Of a stretch of DNA of 64,000 nt, positions 49,603 to 59,134 are shown one piece after another; position 1 is the stretch's first letter, and each line of letters starts with the position of its first letter. The notes under the pieces are model-generated. The model saw only the letters and a list, made by a program, of their open reading frames with translations. It was not told where the DNA came from and made no database searches. Source of the DNA: Calvatia gigantea. Taxonomy: Eukaryota; Basidiomycota; Agaricomycetes; Agaricales; Lycoperdaceae. Made by a program: the position numbers and the translations under genes. The DNA lies in NCBI GenBank assembly GCA_025093985.1, contig JACAAK010000007.1, positions 2,480,001-2,544,000 on the forward strand. Reading direction: 5' to 3'.

Positions 49603-50312
49603 GGAGGAGGTTCTTGCATGATATGGGGGTGCATGCTATGGCAGGGGCCTGGCCATATACACCACATTGAAGGTACCATAGATGGTGACCTTTATGTTTG
49701 CATTTTGGATGACAAACTTTACCAAAGTCTCAAGAAATACAGGAAGAAGAAGTGGCAAGTCCTTTTCCAACAGGACAATGACCCCAAACACACAAGCAAA
49801 AAAGCAAAAATGTGGCTTGAAAACAGTGGTTTAAAGGTTATGGAGTGGCCACCACAGTCCCCAGACCTTAATCCCATTGAACAGCTCTGGACTTATGTCA
49901 AAAACAGGCTAGAAGAGTATGAAAACTACCCTTCTAGCATAACTGAACTCAGAGAAAGGGTGGATATAGAATGGGGCAAAATTCCTGCATCAGTGTGTCA
50001 GAATTTGATAGAGAGTATGCCTAGGAGGGTTCAGGCTATTTTACAGGCCAAAGGGGGCTATACAAAGTACTAGAGAACTGATTTTGTGTAGTTTCAGACA
50101 GAGGGACAAAACTCTTCCAATGGACTCATAATGTTGATTAATTCATATCACCACAGGAACTTAATATTACATAATGCTGTTTATACCTATTTGTAGATAA
50201 GATACAAGACTACCTACATTTAAATTCTGAAGTGGATACCTTTACTGGTTGCTGAGTTATTTGAGATTTCATGAAAAAGTCAAAATTATTGGAAGGGTTT
50301 TGTCCCTTACTG
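49603..50312 (+). mobile_element. Tc1/mariner element, 3' half with the DDE catalytic domain
   Basis: The match to the family begins at the first base after the repeat with GGGSCMIWGCMLWQGPG. The domain continues with the second catalytic acid in FQQDNDPKHTSKKAKMWL and the third in SPDLNPIEQLWTYVKNRL, and ends GGYTKY at 50073. The terminal inverted repeat ends GGGTTTTGTCCCTTACTG at 50312, followed by the target TA. An inverted internal copy (GAGGGACAAAACTCTTCC) lies near 50.1 kb. The first catalytic Asp and about 80 neighbouring codons expected between the halves are missing from the window. Confidence 0.92.
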
Positions 50313-51611
50313 TATGTCCTTGAGTGTAATGCTTTTGAGGCAATCGTTAAAGGTCACCGCCTTTGCAATAAGTCATGCAGAGCTGTTTTAGTTCACCCAA
50401 TCTCATCATTGTACATGAACTTGCATTATTAACAAGGAGATGTCTGGTTGTTGAACATTACGCCTACTAGACTATATTGTTTGACATCATTGAACAGAAC
50501 TTCCCATGATTATGCCTTCTCCACTCATCTTTTATGACTTGTTGAGATGTTGCATTATTTCATCACCACTCTGGATTATTTCACAAGGGAAATTGCATTA
50601 GTACCTTTATCCAGAATCTTTTACAGTATATGAATATCCTCGTCCTTGAGCGTAATACTCAGACTTGATGGAATTGCTAGTCGTCAATTATGACACTATT
50701 CTATGACTTCTCATCTCATGATGATAGTTGTCCTCCTTCAAAAGAAGTTTTGAGGCTCTAAGATTCATTCAAGAAACCTCTACAGTATAGCTAACAATGG
50801 CCAATGTCGCAACTAATTATGGAGGAGAGTTTGTCTAAATGAGAGCAATAGCAAACATTCATGGCGTGAATAACCCACTTAAACCTCCTACTCCCAATGC
50901 TTTCACAACAGTTGATGTAGAAAGGCTGATCTGCACTATACTTTGAGAGCCTAAAAGCTTTATGGCAACAGGGAAGTCTTATCTGTTTCAGTAATAGTTT
51001 AGCATTGACTAGAGCATAACACACCAGTCCAAGCATTTATAGTGGAAGACACTTAATCGTGTAAATCAAGGGATAAACCATTAATTTGGTTCTGTACTGT
51101 GTGTTTGGCTTTGCGGCACATCAGTTAACATGATGACTGCCCAAACATGATTGCTTATTCAAGATGTAACATACCTCGATTGTTTGATCAATGAGAACTT
51201 TCAAGTTCAAGCAGCACACAGAAAGGCTTAGTATTCTACAAACAATCCACATTTGGATGCCTTATTCAATGAGGGAATATACCCTTAAAACGTCATGATT
51301 TAGCAACTGGATAGCAGTAAATCAGTTCATTTGCAAAGAAGAGAGCAAAACCTGCATGAAGCAAGAGATAGCAACTTCTTTATCCACCATCTTTTGATGT
51401 TGCAGGATATATTCCATTACATTCCACGATCACCTCCTGATTTCTTTCTATTTCCATTCGAGAAATCTCCGCCCACCATATCCTATGTCTTATGCTGATA
51501 TAATCACCAATTTGATGCATAATATGCACATCCTTTATAAGATATCCACCGCTTTTAACACACCACACTTCTGTGTCGCCACTAAGTGGAATGACCATTG
51601 TGATTCGACTC
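49603..51611. mobile_element. Insertion B in NLR paralog 3, including the 3' half of a Tc1/mariner element
   Basis: About 2,009 bases lie between the two copies of the 217-bp repeat. The left 710 bases are the 3' part of a Tc1/mariner transposon; the right 1.3 kb (50315-51611) is A/T-rich with no recognised gene. On the minus strand, an open frame from the NACHT exon runs through the repeat and about 75 codons into the insert before stopping at 51380. Confidence 0.8.
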
Positions 51612-51828
51612 CGAAAAGATGCTTGTAGGTGGGCCTCGGGTCTGCTGGCGATGATCCAGATGAAGGGTGTGGTTTGGACAGGAGGGAGGAGGGATTGACG
51701 AATCAGATCCAATATCCTGCATTGCCTTCTTTCGCCATTGATTTCATCGAAACCATCCAAAAGCACTACCCAACGTCGAGGACCGAAATCGATGCCCCCT
51801 CGAATGAATGGAGTAACGAAGAGGCGTT
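51612..51828. repeat. 217-bp direct repeat, right copy, flanking insertion B
   Basis: Identical to 49386-49602. The right flank continues in frame toward the Walker A and N-terminus of NLR paralog 3; the left flank is the insert. Confidence 0.93.
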
Positions 51829-53352
51829 TGAACTGCTCATTAAGAGACTTGTCTAGGAAGCCGGGGTCACCAGACAGTTTTCCCGCCATATAGCGACGAT
51901 ACCCCTCGTCAGTCACAGCGAGGCCGTATGCCAAAGTCGTGAAAACCTTTTTGGGATCATCTCGGTGGTCGGGCCGGGAAAAAAACAATGTTGCGCATCT
52001 GAGGGTAGGAAGAGGACACACGATTTCAGCCAGACTCTGCATGATCGCAGACTTGCCAACACCAGCAGGTCCAACGAGCCAGATAATCCTTGTTCCCAGA
52101 GTGTTGTCATGAATGCGCGTCTGGAGCTGCTCGAGAAATCTGGTTCGGGTGTCCGGATGACATCGGGGAGGATCATCACGATTTGAGGAGTCGAATTCTG
52201 CACCAAGGATAATATGCGCCCTCATTTTGTCCAATACTAATCAGCAACTAAGGCCTCAGTTCTCTACGCCGTTCATACAGCAGTTTGCTCACCATTTTGG
52301 CCGTTATGGTCGTGAAATTCTTGCATTATTGGGTTGTGGAAATGAAAACCGCTTCCATTGGGAAAGAATCCACCAGTATGTGAATTAGGCAAGGGGATCA
52401 CTAAAGGCCAATCAGGAAAGTATGACAAAGAAACTCTGAACCAACGTACCCTGATTGCCCACAGGAGGCTGTGTAGGATCGTTGATAGTATTGGGTTCAG
52501 AGGATCCCTGAGTCCGAATCATAAGAGTTTTCCCCCCACCTTTAGATGCGAGTGTCAAGACAAAGTAGCCGAGGTTCGGAGGTGGCCACGTCAGCGCTTA
52601 TTTCTTTATCAATGCATTGTAACTCGTACCTGGATCAAGGATCATAGGCGCCTTGGTGTTGATCTCAGGCGCCTCCTGGGATATTACAGGCCACTGTTTG
52701 TTTTGAGGGACTGTCGCTATAGAGGTGCCGGCTGGCACAGATAGGCAAGATTTTAAAGCAAATGGTCAACTCGGAGCTCCGTTGAATTTCAAGTAAAGAA
52801 TACAAACAAGAACTGAAAGAGGTCAGCGGCCGAACGCTGGTGACATTGGGTGAGTATTGGGAGACTGCGTTAAATGGATTTTCGAAGTTGGCAAGTGACC
52901 ACACAAGTTCAGCGACGAGCATTTCAAATTGTCGCAGCACACACCTGAGTAGCAACCAGTGGTTGAATCGTGATAGGTCTCCGGAATCCCCTTAGTTGAT
53001 ATTGGCAGCCCTTCTTTGCTCAAAGGGGTTACAGGAACAGCTCCAACCGGGACCGACGAATGGGATTCTGAAGCGAGAAGTCAGTGCTAGGCTCCTTTGA
53101 CATTCAACAAGAAAGGACTCACTGGTGCTAAGAGAGACCTTGGACGGGATGAAAGCGGCTTCGGATGAAGGTCGACAGGCTTAATTGCATATATGCAGGA
53201 GATTGACACACGGCCACTTCAGCGGCTGTCCTTCTCAAGACATTGCAACACACACCTGGATCGAGGGACGGCATTAGGTCACCATGAGCATTAAGCCGTT
53301 CACGAGAAGAACCTCCAAACACTTCTTTGAAGAAACGTCGGAATTTCCCCAT

Positions 53353-54316
53353 TACCTACTAAGAGTGGGGAGAGCGTTGGTGGAGAAGGGCCTGAAGAGG
53401 GTCAGGATTCCAAAAGAACAGAACGTGGGAGATACGAGCGTTGCTGTGCGAAGCTGTGCGATTGAGCTTAATCCGTATCTGCTACTCAGACTAGTCCAAT
53501 TCTTCCTCAAAATTTCAGACTCGGGTGCGGATATAATCGTTTGTTCATCTGGGTTTTTTTCCGCACAAAAATCAAATGGACCCAGTCACTATGCTACTTA
53601 CTTAAATCCTGTATGTTGTTGCGGAACATCCACCCCTCATACTGCTTCGACCCTGCTGGACGTCCCATCACCATCAAGGAAGATACGAGAATAATTGTGC
53701 TGCTTTTACTTGCGCAGGTCCTAACTTCCTCACCACCCCCGCTACCGTCTCCAGTGCCTTGATTCAGGTCCTCAGTTCCAACCCACCCGTCCGTCCACTC
53801 CATAAAAGTAAATCTCTCCTGTGATGAAGGCGAGAAGACCAGAAAGAGACGGATTGACTGGGCTCAGCCGTTCTCTATTTGAATCCACAAACGGACGTTG
53901 CACCGTTGGCACTGGGAAGGGATCACTTCCACCCGCTGTGCAATACCACCCCACAGGCCCTTTCTCATTTGCCTATTGGTGCCAACGTCCACAACAAATT
54001 CACTATATTATATAGTCCGCGAAGGATGATGTTCGCCTCCACCTCTCCTCCGGGCCCGAAGCACAGTTGATGAGGATCCAACTTGGTACGGTTGAAATGA
54101 GGTAAGACAAGTCGGGGGGATAAATCATTGTGATTATAAATTGCACGGTGTGTGACATCAAACTGCGCTTTGTCGGCAAATGGGTAGTTTGTTCCTGGTC
54201 GGACTGGTCCTGATGGTGGCATCGTTCACCCCGGCCCTCGACACCAACTTAACCCAGATCGCCAGCTCCTTCACGAACCACGTTGTGCGCCTCCATGCAA
54301 ACCCGCATTCCGGACC
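53353..54316. other. Spacer between NLR paralogs 3 and 4
   Basis: About 960 bases holding the paralog-3 promoter and the paralog-4 3' flank. Short frames on both strands have no recognised content. The stretch near 54.2 kb (TGGTCCTGATGGTGGCATCG) resembles one near 58.0 kb, in the flank of paralog 4, so the spacers may have been copied with the genes. Confidence 0.45.
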
Positions 54317-57300
54317 CTACTTTTCAACATAAGGAAACACGAGGTATTCGAGATTGATGCCACTCGAAACAGGCAGGCGAATAGGCCCAACGACAGCGTA
54401 ATATTGGGTCGGCTTTGTCCGCATGATCGTGACTTTGGCATTGCGACTTTCGACATTTGGCCTCCTTTGCAGCACCAGCAGTTTAGCCAAGACACTCCAG
54501 TTGAGTCGACGGTTTTCCCGAGAGACACTTATAGTCTGGTCCAGAGCAAGCTGTTTCGCTTGATTCCACTGTTCAACCCCAAGATTCTAGCAGAAAGATA
54601 CATTCAGCAAACGCATTTGTCCCAGAAGATATCAGCTTACTTCCAAGCCAAACCTCTGTGGAAACCACATGGGGTTGCTGAAGCTGTGGTCGCGAAGATA
54701 GTAGAAAGCCGACTTTCTTATATAGAGACCTCTGAACATGCAGTCCATGTCGTGTTCACCAAGCTGCATCAGATTATACTCCTTAAAGATCATTGTTTGA
54801 CGAAATGTAACTGGTGCCTGTGCGCAAAGTCAGGAAGTGAAATCGGGCACGACGCAAATATCTGGCATACATGATACGAGAGCCAGCCGCAGAGAGCCGC
54901 TATGTCATCTTCATGAGACTCTGATCCCAATCTCTCAAACAACTCTGAACCAAGCTTCTCAAAGACCTCGACAACTTCGGCAGTATCAGGTGAGAGGCGA
55001 TGTCGTATTTCTTCGTATTGACAAGAAGAATCATGGCAGAAACGAATCAGAATCCTAAACCAAAGCATTTGGGCTCGTCTTTGGATAAAGTTGCGAAGCC
55101 TCTTCTCCTCTACGGTGGACAGCGGTTCCCAGGAAAGCATGATACGGCCTCTGAGTGCTATTTAAACAACACACGTCGCAACGTGTCCATGTGGGAGTAA
55201 AACTCAAAAACTCACCCTTTACAGGAGCCACTTTGACGATGTTGGCATAACATCGCCATATCTTCATGAGCTCTTGATCCAAGTCGACATAGTAAGACTG
55301 GGAGCGGGAACGATCTTTGAGGAAATCCGAGAATGAAGCATGAAGGAATTTGACAGGTTCCTCGCGTGCCTTGTCTGGTGACGGAAAGGTAAGGACCGAG
55401 TGTAGTTTGCGTAATGCGGCATAGGCAGTATGTTGTTCAATCCCCAAGACATTGCAGACAACAATGAGGTCTGGTGATGACTCTGACCGCCAAACAGCGT
55501 CGCCAAGGAGATAGAATCCTAGAATAGTCTTTGTTGTGGGAAGGGAGTCGAGTGGTACTTCTGACATGATCATCGTATACAGTATGTCGAGGGCATGGAA
55601 CGGGTTCCGCTTCGCCTTATGCAATGAGTCACGACGGTTCATCGCGCTTTGGTCAATTAAAGAGGTAATGTCTTTGAGGCGCACAACTGGATTTTCTTTG
55701 CCAATGTAATCGACCACCGTCGAGGCGAAAATGAAGAGCCCAGAAGATGCTCTCGTAAGCACGAGAAAGGCACTCTCGGGTGGCCAAAATGAAGGCACAA
55801 CGTCAGGGTAATTCTGCCGGATTTTTGTGAACTCCTCGCGAAGGTAGGTTTCTACGCTCCTCAAAGCCTCCTCGGAGTCGATCGGCACCTCGAGCGTCCA
55901 GAAACATCTGATCTGTCCCGCAAGCAGATGGAAAGATGCTTGCAGGTGAGCCTCAGGTCGACTAGCGATGATCCATATGAAGGGCGTATTTTGGATATGG
56001 GGCAGGAGGGACTCGCGAATCATATCCAATATCCGGCATTGTCCTCTCTCGCCGTTGATTTCGTCGAAACCGTCCAAAAGCACTACCCAACGACGGGAGC
56101 CAAACCTGACGCCTCCGGTGGTGAATGGAATAACAAAGAGGCGTTTGAACTGTTCGTCGAGGGACTTGTCTAGGAAACCGGGGTCAACAGACAGTTTTCC
56201 TCCCATATAGCGACGATACCCCTCGTCGGTCACAGCAAAGTCGTATCCCAAGGTCGTGAAAACCTTCTTGGGGTCATCTCGGTGGTTGGGCCGGGAAAAA
56301 AATAAGGTCGCGCATCTGAGGGTGGGATCAGGGCATACGATTTCGGCCAGGCTTTGCATGATTGCGGACTTGCCAACACCAGCCGGTCCAACAAGCCAAA
56401 TAATTCTCGTTCCCAAAGTGCTGTCATGGATCCGTGTCTGGAGCTGTTCGAGAAAACGAGTCCGCGTGTCCGGATGACATCGGGGAGGGTCATCACGATT
56501 GGAAGAGTCGAACTCTGCGCCAGGAATAATGTGCCGTGCCATTCGTTCCAATGCTAGTCACGGTGACTGTCTCAGTCCCCTGTACCAGTCTAGATATTGA
56601 CTTAAGTTCACTCACCATTTAGGCCATGGTGCTGGTGAACCTCGGTCATTGTTGACTTGTTGATAACAACACCCTGCGCCCCAGCCAAAATGCCACCGAT
56701 TCGCTGGTTAGGCGGGGTGATTACTGAGGGATGATTAGAACATTGTCACGAGGAAGCTCTCGATGGACGTACATTCATTACTATCTACGGGAAATCTCAT
56801 AGAATTATCAGGGGTATCGTGTTTGGAGGTTTCCCGAGTTTGAACCACAGGAGTTACTTCTTCGCCTTTTTATGTGGATATCGAAGCGAAATAACAAGAC
56901 CCGCAAGCGGACATCTCAGCGCATATCCTAGCAAGTCATTGTAATACTCACTTAATTCAGAGATCATACGCAACTCATATGCATTATTGGTAGCAGGTGC
57001 CCACTGGGGTGGTATTGGCGGCAATTGTTTATCCCTAGTCGCTGTCACTGTAGCACTCCCTGTGAGGGGAAAAGCCAAGATTTCAAAGCAAAGGATCAAT
57101 TCTGAACTCCACTGAAATTAGGGCAAAAATCACGGACTGGAGTTGGAAGAGGTCGCGGATTGAACGTCAAGGGACATTTGGTGAGTGTTGAGGTCTAGGG
57201 CCTGTGTTGAGTGAGTTGCGAAGTTCACAAATGGGGGTGGCACAAGTTCAGTGACAGGCTTTTCGAGCTACTGTAATACACACCTGGGGGCAGACCAACA

Positions 57301-57706
57301 GCCGAGCTACCATCAGTTTCGGGAGTCCTCCAGGGCGGCACCCCCGGTAATTTCTTGCGCGAACGAGTCTTCGCTGTGACAACTCCAGCTGGGACGGAGG
57401 AATACGTTCCTATTCAAGGAACCACTAATCAGCGCTTGGCCTCGTGGACACTCAACGAGCAACTCACCAGTGTCAGGAGGGCTTTCAGATCGGACTTGGA
57501 CTTCGATGGCATCGAATGAACGTCGAAAGGCTTCATTGAGCAAATGTCAGAAGTTGCCGTGCAGTCAGTCCATTGCCTTTGTATCCCTTCCCAAGACATT
57601 GCGGCACACCTAGATCAAATGCCGGGGGCGGGATATCATAAATATCAGGCCCTTCGCCCGACGAACCTCCAAAGAGTGTACTGAAGAAATATCGTAATTT
57701 CCCCAT
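54317..57706 (-). CDS. NACHT NTPase (NLR-type) paralog 4, apparently complete
   Basis: A STAND-class signalling ATPase of the type linked to non-self recognition and cell death in fungi; ligand and effector unknown. The start at 57706 (MGKLRYFFSTLFGGSSGEG) parallels paralog 3; Met 57715 is possible. Several short exons encode a Pro/Ser/Thr-rich linker (QLPPIPPQWAPATNNAYELR near 57.0 kb) and a pre-NACHT segment (GGILAGAQGVVINKSTMTEV, about 56.65 kb). The main exon has IIPGAEFDSSNRDDPPRCHP, Walker A GPAGVGKSAIMQSL, Walker B RWVVLLDGFDEINGE, IIASRPEAHLQASF, FLHASFSDFLKDRSRSQSYY and DLDQELMKIWRCYANIVKVA. The C-terminal exons encode WFRILIRFCHDSSCQYEEIR, AALCGWLSYHV, EHDMDCMFRGLYKKVGFL and TQYYAVVGPIRLPV ... 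EYLVFPYVEK-stop at 54317. No WD40, TPR or ankyrin repeats are visible; the C-terminal region is helical and unclassified. No frame break seen. Confidence 0.85.
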
Positions 57707-58149
57707 CGTTGACAAGAGAATTTGGTGAGGGAGACAGTCAGGATGTGGTGGAGTATATGAGGGATGAGTTTAACTCGGTTGTAAGTACGAAACCCCATGA
57801 GACGCCCATCGTGGCGTAATATTGCTGTTCACCGGCACCCCCCACCACTGCCAATCCTGCGAATTGTGATGGGCACCCGGCCCTCAACCCGAGCTAGCAC
57901 CCTGCCTCGGCACCGCCTTCTCCTCTCTCGTGCCAGCATAAATCCGCTACCTTGAGTTAATTGTGCTCAAAAGCATGGAGTGATCGTTTTGGTGATGGTC
58001 CTGCTGAGGGCATACCATCAGTGCTCAGCTGTTGATCGAAGTTAAAGCTTTAAAGCTTGAAGCCGCCCATCAAAACGAGATTCCATAAATGCTGGGTGCA
58101 GACATCGCCACCCATCTCCGCATCTCCGACGAACAATCTGGACGATTCA

Positions 58150-58800
58150 TCGATTCACCACTCCGCGATAATGTTATAAAACCTCCAAATATAAATTTGC
58201 TTCGTATAAACATACCCTTCTGGGCCTCTACAATTGCATAACATTCCATTCACTTATATCCATGGCTCGCACACAAATACCACCCACCGTGCACCGTCAA
58301 TGAACAAGAAGCAGGAAACCTATGATTATGTGCCATCGAAACCGTCAGAAAGTCGCTCACCTTCCCGGCCTTGAATACCCTTGCAAATTATGGCTACATA
58401 TGGAGTCCACCTTGTCTCTGCGTGCTTCGTGAATATTTACCTTCTATTTTGTAGCCTGCTGACGGGAAGACATTAGATTCCTCGGGCTTTTGCACGCTCT
58501 AACATCCGTCTACGGCATCTCCTGGTTCCTCGCGTCTTCATTGGCCACCTTTGCATTCTTGGTCTCGGGCAAGATCACGAATCAAGGTCAATCATAAATG
58601 GTGCCTTCCCAACTCCCGGCCCACTTTGGTCCAGAAAATACCGTTACCTACGATGGAGGCCAAACCTCTTACCCTTCTCTATTCGTGGTTCAGTACATCG
58701 CGCGTGTTACATCCGGAGTACACCTCGACTTTGTCACGTCCCACTCTCCAGGCAACAGCCTCCTTCAAAAGCTCCTCGCCTCTGCTACAAGTCGCCGCCA
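58150..58800. repeat. Diverged duplicate of 46780-47450
   Basis: Same orientation and order of matching blocks as 46780-47450, including GGCCTTGAATACCCTTGCAA, ATCTCCTGGTTCCTCG, TTCTTGGTCTCGGGCAAGAT and CTCCTTCAAAAGCTCCTCGC. The two copies lie on either side of NLR paralogs 3 and 4. They are too diverged to be a recent event. Confidence 0.75.
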
Positions 58801-58984
58801 CTACTCTAGTGGCCTTCATGTCCTCTCCCTCGCCGACATAGCCCTTTATGATGATGAAAGGGGAAAAAGAGCTATAGCCGTCCACCGCGGGTGGGTTGAT
58901 TTGGGAAATTGCCCAGGTGACGGCCGATCCCGAGAAACCGAGCTGTTTTCGTGGCCTCGATCCTGAATCCTGAACATGTTGAGT

Positions 58985-59095
58985 CCATGTTGTCTCTGTG
59001 TGCTTCGTAGACGCTTACCTTCTATTTTATAGCCCGCGTGACGGGAAGGACATTGGGCTCCTCGAGCTGGTGCATGCTCTAGCATACGTCCACAT
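58985..59095. repeat. Short third copy of the duplicated segment
   Basis: About 110 bases match both 47015-47130 and 58395-58510: the TTGTCTCTGTGTGCTTCGTA-type start, TATTTTATAGCCCGCGTGAC, GGGAAGGACATTGG, and the CTCGAGCTGGTGCATGCTCT-type end. It ends abruptly at 59.1 kb. Confidence 0.65.
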
Positions 59096-59134
59096 CGCTT
59101 AGGTCGATTGAAACTTCTTAGAAAAGGGAAGGAG

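Larger units (their letters stand above)
47803..53352 (-). pseudogene. NACHT NTPase (NLR-type) paralog 3, split by a 2-kb insertion
   Basis: The gene reads well on both sides of the insertion. The 5' exons give MGKFRRFFKEVFGGSSRERL (53352), a Pro/Thr-rich linker, GGFFPNGSGFHFHNPIMQEF (about 52.35 kb), and then the NACHT domain from 52234: ILGAEFDSSNRDDPPRCHP; Walker A GPAGVGKSAIMQSL; Walker B RWVVLLDGFDEINGE; FIWIIASRPEAHLQASF. Insertion B follows. The 3' side resumes in frame (49540 to 48653) with IASRPEAHLQASFRRVEQQI, LEVPIDSEEALRSVELYLRS, FLHASFSDFLKDRFRSRSYY and DLDQELLKIWRCY. C-terminal exons run to KPMEHYAIIGPLQVPDF and EYFVFPYVEE-stop at 47803. Apart from the insertion I see no break, so the disruption seems recent. 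A truncated product reading into the insert would end at 51380. Confidence 0.85.
57707..59134. other. Spacer with decayed duplicated segments
   Basis: This includes the paralog-4 promoter. From about 58150 to 58800 it matches 46780-47450. A shorter third copy lies at about 58985-59095 (TTGTCTCTGTGTGCTTCGTA ... TAGCCCGCGTGACGGGAAGG). Frames are broken in each copy, so these are remnants of an unidentified sequence. Confidence 0.5.

Noticed and set aside
49403..49621. Plus-strand frame (repeated at 51629-51856) as a gene
   Set aside because: It is the antisense of the NACHT Walker B region inside the 217-bp repeat.
54317..57706. WD40, TPR or ankyrin repeats in the NLR C-terminus
   Set aside because: No repeating motif of these families is visible in any of the copies.
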